Source: an uncultured Veillonella sp. (GTDB lineage Bacteria; Bacillota; Negativicutes; Veillonellales; Veillonellaceae). Taken from it: DNA of 5,669 nt. Both the position numbers and the translations under genes were made by a program. Below are positions 1-5,669 of the stretch, piece after piece. Within the stretch, counting starts at the first letter, position 1. Each line of letters opens with the position of its first letter. Under the pieces are notes generated by a model. That model worked only from the letters and a program-made list of their open reading frames with translations. It was not told the DNA's origin and did no database searches. The DNA is taken from positions 1 to 5,669 of the forward strand of contig CALGLI010000353.1 in NCBI GenBank assembly GCA_937930265.1. Reading direction: 5' to 3'.

Positions 1-752
1 CCACCATCCCTGATAAGATTCGTAATCTGGCAAAAGCCTACATGCAAAAACCGATGTCTGTCACTGTCCAAGGAGAAAACATTACACTCGACACCATCGA
101 ACAAAAAGTATACATGATGGAAGAGCAAGACAAAGTAAACCGTCTTGTAGCAATGTTAGAAGCAGACAATCCATACCTAGCCATCGTATTCTGTAACACT
201 AAAGAGGGAGCCATTAAACTCGCTTACGATTTAGCCCGTAAAGGTGTAGAACTCGGTGAAATTCATGGGGATATGACACAAGGTCGACGTACGCAGGTAT
301 TAAAAGAATTTGCTAAAGGCAATCCACCTATTTTGGTGGCTACCGATATTGCAGCCCGTGGCATCGATATAGAAGGGGTGAGCCATGTATACAACTTCGA
401 TGTCCCTCACGACATGGATTACTACATCCATCGTATTGGCCGTACAGGTCGTGCCGGCTCCACCGGTGTTGCCGTAACTTTTGCTACGCCAGCTGAAGAA
501 ATTTGGGTACGTCGCATCGAACGATCCATCCAAGCTACTTTGACAAAATACACCAAGGATGGACAAGTAAAAACAAAAGGTTCTGGCTTAGCACCTAAGA
601 AGGAAACTGCTAGTAAAAAACCTAAAATTAAAAGTACCTACCAAGCGACGAAAGCGAAAGCACACAAAGCCCGTGGTCATAAAGGTGCTAACACACGGGT
701 ACGCCGTGCGAAATCTAGTGGATCTAGCAATCGTGGTCGAGGCAAACGATAA
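1..752 (+). CDS. DEAD-box ATP-dependent RNA helicase, C-terminal part (5' end outside window)
   Basis: The reading frame is already open at the left edge (first full codon at position 3), so the ATG at 42 is internal and not the start. The visible 249 residues form the second RecA-like domain of a superfamily 2 DEAD-box helicase, an enzyme that uses ATP to unwind or remodel short RNA duplexes, typically in ribosome assembly or mRNA decay. The first residues, TIPDKI, look like the tail of motif III (SAT). After that I see motif IV (IVFCNTK, visible residues 61-67), IHGD (87-90), motif V (ATDIAARGIDI, 113-123) and motif VI (HRIGRTGRAG, 143-152) with its ATP-contacting arginines. From about residue 185 the protein becomes a Lys/Arg/Gly/Ser-rich tail ending RGRGKR, a likely RNA-binding extension. 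The Q motif, Walker A and DEAD box must lie upstream. CshA, DeaD and YfmL-type subfamilies cannot be separated from this half, so no symbol is given. Confidence 0.95.
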   Translation, partial: TIPDKIRNLAKAYMQKPMSVTVQGENITLDTIEQKVYMMEEQDKVNRLVAMLEADNPYLAIVFCNTKEGAIKLAYDLARKGVELGEIHGDMTQGRRTQVLKEFAKGNPPILVATDIAARGIDIEGVSHVYNFDVPHDMDYYIHRIGRTGRAGSTGVAVTFATPAEEIWVRRIERSIQATLTKYTKDGQVKTKGSGLAPKKETASKKPKIKSTYQATKAKAHKARGHKGANTRVRRAKSSGSSNRGRGKR

Positions 753-860
753 ACTAGGAGGGCTCTTCTAAGAGAGATGTCCCTTGCTTGACAGTATATT
801 TAAAAAATCTGCAATTAAACAGTCCCAATCAAAGGGGCAGTAACCAAATAGCCCACAAAT

Positions 861-900
861 AAAATAGAGGAAAGTTGAAGCATCAACTTTCCTCTATTTT
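861..900. terminator. bidirectional intrinsic terminator between the convergent helicase and topB genes
   Basis: Positions 861-878 (AAAATAGAGGAAAGTTGA) and 883-900 are perfect reverse complements, giving an 18-bp stem with a 4-nt AGCA loop. On the + strand the stem runs straight into TTTTTATT; on the - strand it runs into TTTTATTT. It therefore has a T-tract in both directions. It lies 108 nt after the helicase stop and 64 nt after the topB stop, where a shared terminator for two converging genes is expected. The left arm with four preceding bases (857-878) recurs exactly at 5642-5663. Confidence 0.9.
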
Positions 901-964
901 TATTATCTATTCAGTAAAGGGGTGTCCCTTGTATTGATATACCCACTATGCCAAATACATGTAG

Positions 965-3325
965 TTACTTACGATTCGCATAAATCGCAGGTTTCCCATC
1001 TACATCTGCACAACTTGTGCGGCAAGCTTGACCTTCGCTACATTTCCACACTGGTTCAGGTTGTGACTCATACTGTATAAGATAACCCCGTTTACATCGT
1101 GGACATGTATATTCCTTATGCGTATCATCTAATACTTTCCCATCCGACAATGGTGGCGGAGGTATTATCTCTTCCCTCGGTCTTTGTGTCATCACCACTT
1201 TAGACATTGGTGACGAGTCTCCCTTAGTAACTCTTGATTCCCCAACTCCTGACACATTTTCCTTAGAAGATGATACATTTTCCGTATATTTACATGTTGG
1301 GAAGCCTGAACATCCATAAAACTCTCCAAACTTTCCTTTCCGTAGGAGCAATTCCCCTGTTTTGCATTTAGGACAGGAACGACCTGTTGATTGTGCCATA
1401 GAAGGGGGTCGTTTGGCACCGCTTCCTTTTCCGCCTGACTCTGGCATAGCCACCCTAGGTGTATTCCCCACCCGCTGCTTAACATCCTCAATCAGTTGTA
1501 CAACAAATTTTGTTTGGTCTTCTAAAAACACATCAATCCGTTCAGTTCCTTCGCTCATTTTTGCTAAGCGCTCTTCCCACTGTGCCGTCGCATCAGGGTA
1601 CAGCAAGGAATCTGGCAATGCATCTACCAAGGCATAGGCAGACTCTGTAGGAATTAAAGTTTTCTTTTTTCCCTCTTCTTTGAGGAACGGATTCTTTTTA
1701 TTATGGATTAAATCTTCAATAATCGTAGCCCGTGTGGCCTCTGTGCCAATACCAGATACATCTTTTAATTGCTTTTTTAACTCTTCATCTTTTACATATT
1801 TGTGAATTTCCTTCATTGCCTGCACTAAAGTGGCAGAAGTAAAGCGACTTGGCGGCTTTGTTTTTCGTTGATCCACCTTACTATCCTTCGCCGTTACACC
1901 ATCCCCTTTACGCACAGGCGGCAAAGACTTTTCTTCATCTTCTTGGTTTTCTTGTGATTCTTCCGTGGATTTCACCTTTTTATATAATACTTTCCATCCC
2001 AAATCGATAACGACACGTCCCGTTGTGGTAAACAATTCCTCTTGGTGCATCACTTCGATACGAGTATGTTCATACACATGCTCTGGGTAAAATTGTGCAA
2101 TATAGGCTTGCGCGATGAGGAAATAAATATGTTGCTCTCCTTTTGATAAGGTATGTAATGGGCACCGTACCGTAGTTGGAATAATGGCATGATGGGCTGT
2201 CACCTTACTGTCATTCCAGGCCCGGCTTTTAATGGTTGGATTACTATCCTTTGCCCATGCAGCTAATTCCTTATGACCCATATTAACCAAGTTCGACAGG
2301 ATTACTTTTCCATCTGAAAGTTGGTTCACTGGTAAATATTCACAGTCTGAACGAGGATATGATGTATATTTCTTCTCATATAGTTTCTGTGCGATGTCCA
2401 ATACTTCTTGTGGCGTATAGTTATATAGCTTACCCGCTACAATTTGTAGTGATGATAAGGAAAAAGGCAGCCGTTGTCCTTCTTTTTTCTTTTTCTTTTC
2501 CACTAAAGAAACTGTACCTTCTGGTGATTGCATCAAACGGTCACGCAAGTCATTAAGAATCGTCTGATCTAGCATATGCCCATCAGGGTCCAATCCTTGT
2601 TGCGTATCTTTCGGCTTCCAAGTGGCCCAAAAATCTCCCTTTTCATGACTATATTGTACTTGCAACACGTAATATTCAACGGGCACAAAGTTTTGTAGCT
2701 CCCGTTCTCTCCGCACCACTAGTGCCAAGGTTGGGGTTTTTACGCGACCAATGGGAAAAGTCACTTTGTTTCCTAAATGCTGTTGCTCTAACGTATAGGC
2801 CCGAGATAAATTCATCCCCATCAACCAATCCGCACGAGATCGCGCTAAGGCGGAATCTTTTAAAGGTTGGTATTTCTTATTATCCTGCATATGATCCAAG
2901 GCGTAACGCATAGATTTTTCATCTAGCGCATTGAGTAGAATACGCTCGACTGGTTTGGTGTTACCCAAATAATCGAGCATTTCATCAATTAACAATTGCC
3001 CTTCTCTATCCGGGTCACCTGCATTGACAATGGTCGTCGCTTTTTTGATTAATCCACTAATAACCTTAAACTGCTTCGCACTAGATGCTTTTACTTTTAA
3101 TTTCCATGCAGCTGGTAAAATCGGTAAGGAGTCAAATCTCCAAAATTTATATTTTTCATCATAATCACCTGGCTCTACTTGCTCTAGCATATGACCAAAG
3201 GCCCAAGTTATGACATCATCGCCTTGTACAATATACCCATCATGTCGCTTAGCACTTTGTGGGTTCAGTAACACTTGGCTTAACTCTCGCCCTACACTAG
3301 GCTTTTCCGCAATAAATAAACGCAT
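965..3325 (-). CDS. topB: DNA topoisomerase III (type IA topoisomerase)
   Basis: This 786-residue protein is a type IA topoisomerase, which cuts one DNA strand through a 5'-phosphotyrosine link, passes another strand and reseals it. TopB enzymes mainly unlink precatenanes and recombination intermediates. The N-terminus (FIAEKPSVGREL) opens a Toprim domain with Glu7 and the metal-binding DPDREG motif (104-109). Other family motifs are SRADWLMGMNLSRA (163-176), IGRVKTPTLALV (192-203), the catalytic SYPRSD with Tyr323, TAHHAIIPT (376-384) and GIGTEATRATIIE (525-537). Two C-terminal cysteine clusters follow: Cys651/654/672/678, and Cys741/744/762/768 with an extra Cys772; both look like zinc ribbons. 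A Glu-rich stretch (about 452-466) precedes the conserved KPPSRFTSATL. The ATG is supported by the expected N-terminal motif beginning at residue 3 and by a purine-rich ribosome binding site (AGGAAGAGGGGG) just upstream. It is longer than the E. coli enzyme (653 aa), partly because of the tail. Topoisomerase I is less likely because of the SYPRSD and HHAIIPT motifs. Confidence 0.95.
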   Translation of the reverse strand: MRLFIAEKPSVGRELSQVLLNPQSAKRHDGYIVQGDDVITWAFGHMLEQVEPGDYDEKYKFWRFDSLPILPAAWKLKVKASSAKQFKVISGLIKKATTIVNAGDPDREGQLLIDEMLDYLGNTKPVERILLNALDEKSMRYALDHMQDNKKYQPLKDSALARSRADWLMGMNLSRAYTLEQQHLGNKVTFPIGRVKTPTLALVVRRERELQNFVPVEYYVLQVQYSHEKGDFWATWKPKDTQQGLDPDGHMLDQTILNDLRDRLMQSPEGTVSLVEKKKKKEGQRLPFSLSSLQIVAGKLYNYTPQEVLDIAQKLYEKKYTSYPRSDCEYLPVNQLSDGKVILSNLVNMGHKELAAWAKDSNPTIKSRAWNDSKVTAHHAIIPTTVRCPLHTLSKGEQHIYFLIAQAYIAQFYPEHVYEHTRIEVMHQEELFTTTGRVVIDLGWKVLYKKVKSTEESQENQEDEEKSLPPVRKGDGVTAKDSKVDQRKTKPPSRFTSATLVQAMKEIHKYVKDEELKKQLKDVSGIGTEATRATIIEDLIHNKKNPFLKEEGKKKTLIPTESAYALVDALPDSLLYPDATAQWEERLAKMSEGTERIDVFLEDQTKFVVQLIEDVKQRVGNTPRVAMPESGGKGSGAKRPPSMAQSTGRSCPKCKTGELLLRKGKFGEFYGCSGFPTCKYTENVSSSKENVSGVGESRVTKGDSSPMSKVVMTQRPREEIIPPPPLSDGKVLDDTHKEYTCPRCKRGYLIQYESQPEPVWKCSEGQACRTSCADVDGKPAIYANRK

Positions 3326-3389
3326 ATGCCCCCTCTTCCTATCTACTACTGTTTATAACTATGTATTACTAATTACTATTTTGAACGAT

Positions 3390-3419
3390 ATTATACAAGT
3401 GTCCAGTTTCTACTTACAA
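3390..3419 (-). promoter_or_regulatory. candidate sigma-70-type promoter for topB
   Basis: Read on the - strand, a perfect TATAAT -10 box (3395-3390) is preceded after 18 bp by TTGTAA (3419-3414), which matches four of six bases of the TTGACA consensus. Transcription would start near 3383, giving a leader of roughly 57 nt before the topB ATG. This is consensus matching only; the surrounding DNA is AT-rich, so chance matches to TATAAT are not rare. Confidence 0.45.
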
Positions 3420-3862
3420 TATAAGAGCATTCACCTGTAGTATATTTAATAAATTTATATTAATCATGAGAACTGAACCTTCTTTCTCTAATTATTATTC
3501 TACAACTTACATCTTAAAGAAGTTTAGCTCTTTTTTTCAAGATTAACAAAACATGTTTACACAAATTATTTTACACTGTCTTTAGTATACTACGATTCCA
3601 CCCAATAGTTAAACTGTAGCCCTATTTTATTACTACCCTTTCAGACTCATTTAGATTTTCGTATATCCTATCTTATGCAATCCAGATATAGTGTCATCAC
3701 CTATTTTTAGCCACAACACTTTCTACAATGATACTTCTCCAACTATCTTTCATAATCCTCTAAAATTTCCTATGAGTGCCACTTTTACCTAGATTGTTAG
3801 AATCCCATGGACAAGTCAGTCATAGCTGTAAACCACATTTCTCAACTTTCATCATCCTATCC
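3420..3862. other. central part of the divergent intergenic region, no gene recognised
   Basis: This is the non-coding middle of the 618-bp gap between topB and prfC. Counting by hand over 3361-3840 gives 98 C and 45 G in 480 bases, so GC is about 30% and the + strand is strongly C-rich over G. All frames are broken by stops. The longest start-plus-ribosome-site candidates on the - strand encode only 11 and 18 residues. I see no tRNA, T-box, riboswitch core or strong hairpin. CCTAT recurs several times (for example near 3621, 3667, 3700, 3769, 3856 and 3861), which may simply reflect the skewed composition. Confidence 0.6.
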
Positions 3863-3892
3863 TATACAGAGAGGGCTCAAATAGTATATAAT
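3863..3892 (+). promoter_or_regulatory. candidate sigma-70-type promoter for prfC
   Basis: A perfect TATAAT (3887-3892) lies 18 bp after TATACA (3863-3868), which matches four of six bases of TTGACA. The predicted start near 3899 gives a leader of about 45 nt ending in the ribosome binding site AGAGGTGA (3933-3940), four to five bases before the prfC ATG. The leader also contains a short inverted repeat, ATACA-CA-TGTAT (3917-3928), too weak to call an operator. Confidence 0.45.
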
Positions 3893-3943
3893 TTTATGGA
3901 TATGAAAGTATATACCATACACATGTATTAATAGAGGTGAATT

Positions 3944-5533
3944 ATGACATTTTTAGAAGAAGTAACTCGGCGCCGCACGTTCGCCATCATTTCTCACCCA
4001 GATGCGGGTAAAACAACATTGACGGAAAAACTTTTGCTATACGGTGGTGCTATCCATTTAGCAGGTTCTGTTAAGTCTAGAAAAACGCAAAAATATGCTG
4101 TATCTGACTGGATGGAAATTGAAAAGCAACGTGGTATTTCTGTGACGAGTTCTGTATTGCAATTCGATTACGATGGTCATCGTGTGAACATCCTGGATAC
4201 CCCTGGTCACCAAGACTTCTCTGAAGATACATACCGTACTTTGATGGCAGCAGATAGCGCTGTCATGTTGATCGACGTGGCAAAAGGTGTGGAAGCGCAA
4301 ACGAAAAAATTATTCGCAGTTTGTAAAGAACGTGGTATTCCTATTTTTACTTTCGTCAACAAAATTGACCATTTCGGACGTAATCCATTTGATTTGATGG
4401 AAGAAATCGAAAACTCCCTCGGCATTCGTGCCGTTCCTATGAATTGGCCTGTAGGTATCAACGGTGAATACCAAGGCGTATACGATCGGGAAACAAACAC
4501 AGTTGAATTATTTGAAAAAGATGAATCCCACGGTCAAAAGAAACTAGCATCCACTAAGGGCGATGTACACGACCCAGCGTTCCGTGAGCTGTTAGGCGAA
4601 GAGGTGCATCAATCCTTAATCGATGACATTGAACTTCTCGATGTAGCTGGTGATGCTTTTGATTTAGAAAAAGTAAAAGCTGGCGAATTAACGCCTATGT
4701 TCTTTGGCTCTGCTATGACGAACTTTGGGGTCAAACCTTTCCTTGAAAAATTTTTGGAGCTAGCTCCTATGCCAGCCCCACGTGTGGCTCGTGAAGAAAC
4801 GGTAGAACCTACGTCTGAAGACTTCTCTGCCTTCGTATTTAAAATCCAAGCAAATATGAATCCAAATCATCATGACCGTATTGTATTCATGCGTATTTGT
4901 TCTGGTAAGTTTGAAAAAGGCATGAACGTACTTCACCAACAATCTGGTAAAACATTGCGTTTGTCGCAACCGCAACAATTCTTGGCCACAGAGCGTACCA
5001 TTATTGATGAAGCGTACCCAGGGGACATTATTGGGGTCTTCGATGCTGGTACCATGGGCGTAGGCGATAGCTTATGTGCATCCAATCATAAGGTAACATT
5101 CAGTGACTTCCCTGTATTCCCTCCAGAGTTTTTTGCTCGTGTTACGCCAAAAGATTCTATGAAGCGGAAACAATTCTTAAAAGGTATGACACAGCTAGCT
5201 CAAGAAGGGGCTGTGCAAATCTTTGAACCTCTCTACTCCATGGACTCTTTCGTGGTCGGCGCCGTTGGTATGCTTCAATTTGAAGTACTACAATATCGTT
5301 TACAACACGAATACGGTGTGGATCTTGTGAACAACTCCTTACCATATGGCGTAGCTCGTTGGATTGATGGTGAAGTCGATGTGAACAGCTTAAAAGGTAT
5401 GGACAATGCTATGATTGTAAAAGATAACCGTGGTCGCCTTGTTGTGCTTATCTCCAACGAATGGCAAATGGGTTGGGTGGTAGAACGGAATCCAGATGTG
5501 ACATTCCTACATGCTCCTAAATTAGAGGTATAA
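3944..5533 (+). CDS. prfC: peptide chain release factor 3 (RF3), a translational GTPase
   Basis: This 529-residue protein has the same length as E. coli RF3. RF3 binds the ribosome after peptide release and uses GTP to eject RF1 or RF2, recycling them in the cytoplasm. The GTPase domain comes first: P-loop SHPDAGKT (17-24), switch I region RGISVTSSV (63-71), G3 motif DTPGHQDF (85-92), G4 motif NKID (139-142) and G5-like GSA (255-257). The P-loop and DTPGHQDF are characteristic of the RF3 branch rather than EF-G. The remainder matches the RF3 beta-barrel and C-terminal domains, including SAFVFKIQANMNPNHHDRI (295-313) and GAVGMLQFEVLQYRL (439-453). No key residue is missing and I see no frameshift. 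The start is fixed by AGAGGTGA at 3933-3940 and by the usual N-terminal distance to the P-loop. It is transcribed away from topB, probably alone, with a terminator arm beginning 112 nt after its stop. Confidence 0.96.
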   Translation: MTFLEEVTRRRTFAIISHPDAGKTTLTEKLLLYGGAIHLAGSVKSRKTQKYAVSDWMEIEKQRGISVTSSVLQFDYDGHRVNILDTPGHQDFSEDTYRTLMAADSAVMLIDVAKGVEAQTKKLFAVCKERGIPIFTFVNKIDHFGRNPFDLMEEIENSLGIRAVPMNWPVGINGEYQGVYDRETNTVELFEKDESHGQKKLASTKGDVHDPAFRELLGEEVHQSLIDDIELLDVAGDAFDLEKVKAGELTPMFFGSAMTNFGVKPFLEKFLELAPMPAPRVAREETVEPTSEDFSAFVFKIQANMNPNHHDRIVFMRICSGKFEKGMNVLHQQSGKTLRLSQPQQFLATERTIIDEAYPGDIIGVFDAGTMGVGDSLCASNHKVTFSDFPVFPPEFFARVTPKDSMKRKQFLKGMTQLAQEGAVQIFEPLYSMDSFVVGAVGMLQFEVLQYRLQHEYGVDLVNNSLPYGVARWIDGEVDVNSLKGMDNAMIVKDNRGRLVVLISNEWQMGWVVERNPDVTFLHAPKLEV

Positions 5534-5645
5534 CATAGTCTATACTTTGATATACAAGTAACTAAGGCATACTGCCTATAACACTATAGAGAAAGTAGAT
5601 CTTGTTTCTAGATAAAATTGGGGTTGAAACAAAATAGATTTAAAT

Positions 5646-5669
5646 AAAATAGAGGAAAGTTGATTAAAA
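5646..5669. terminator. left arm of a repeated intrinsic terminator downstream of prfC, cut by the window end
   Basis: Positions 5646-5663 are identical to the 18-nt left arm of the hairpin at 861-878, and the identity extends four bases upstream (5642-5645). The window ends six bases after the arm (TTAAAA), so the complementary right arm is not seen and the hairpin is predicted by analogy. Its place, 112 nt beyond the prfC stop, suits a terminator for prfC and possibly for a convergent gene beyond the edge. The 5534-5641 stretch before it holds only a weak 5-bp hairpin (AGGCA-TAC-TGCCT) and no gene. Confidence 0.6.

Noticed and set aside
42..44. ATG at 42 as the start of a short helicase-like protein.
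   Set aside because: The same frame is open to the window edge and encodes family-conserved residues (TIPDKI) before this ATG, so it is an internal methionine of a gene cut by the window.
778..931. 9-nt direct repeat TGTCCCTTG at 778-786 and 923-931 on either side of the terminator, the second within a 5-bp hairpin (AAGGG-GTGT-CCCTT, 917-930).
   Set aside because: It is too short to be a target-site duplication or an attachment site, and there is no mobile gene between the copies.
3515..3540. AAAGA...TCTTTTTTT near 3517-3537, resembling a terminator with a T-tract.
   Set aside because: The stem is only about 5 A/T-rich pairs with an 8-nt loop, and no gene ends nearby on either strand.
3842..3850. 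TCAACTTTC upstream of prfC matches half of the repeated terminator arm; AACTTTCCT inside topB (about 1329-1338) also matches part of it.
   Set aside because: Nine-base partial matches to some part of an 18-nt arm are plausible by chance in a 5.7-kb AT-rich window, and neither site has an inverted partner.
3697..3855. Possible small or decayed gene on the - strand: an 11-codon ORF starting at 3855 and an 18-codon ORF (3753-3697) with an AGAGG ribosome-site-like sequence, both in the same frame, the second overlapping another ATG by TGATG.
   Set aside because: Stops in this frame occur about as often as expected by chance in AT-rich DNA. The peptides resemble nothing I recognise, and ATGs with purine-rich upstream sequence are expected on this purine-rich strand.
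4058..4500. Antisense open frames of 80 and 97 codons opposite prfC, and similar frames opposite topB.
   Set aside because: They are shadows of strongly conserved genes: no recognisable domain, and no gene-like context.

Overview
The window looks like ordinary chromosomal housekeeping DNA from a low-to-moderate GC member of the Firmicutes. The protein sequences and codon usage fit a Veillonella-like member of the Negativicutes, but I infer this from general resemblance and have not proved it. I see no mobile element, CRISPR array, RNA gene or phage gene. I found no convincing new multi-gene system.

Layout: positions 1-752 (+) hold the C-terminal half of a DEAD-box RNA helicase whose N-terminal half lies to the left of the window. 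Positions 753-964 are a convergent intergenic gap containing a perfect 18-bp hairpin (861-900) with T-rich sequence on both strands, so it can stop transcription from both sides. Positions 965-3325 (-) encode a full-length type IA DNA topoisomerase III (topB) with two cysteine clusters at its C-terminus. Positions 3326-3943 are a 618-bp divergent gap with candidate promoters at each end and about 480 bp of AT-rich, strongly C-over-G-skewed DNA in the middle, where I see no gene. Positions 3944-5533 (+) encode a complete peptide chain release factor 3 (prfC). Positions 5534-5669 are its 3' flank, ending in the left arm of a hairpin identical to the terminator at 861-900.

The three proteins act separately: RNA remodelling, DNA decatenation and topology, and recycling of class I release factors after translation termination. 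They appear to be three independent transcription units in tail-to-tail and head-to-head arrangement. The most interesting signal is non-coding: 22 nucleotides, covering a whole terminator arm, occur twice 4.8 kb apart. This suggests a dispersed repeated terminator element in this genome.
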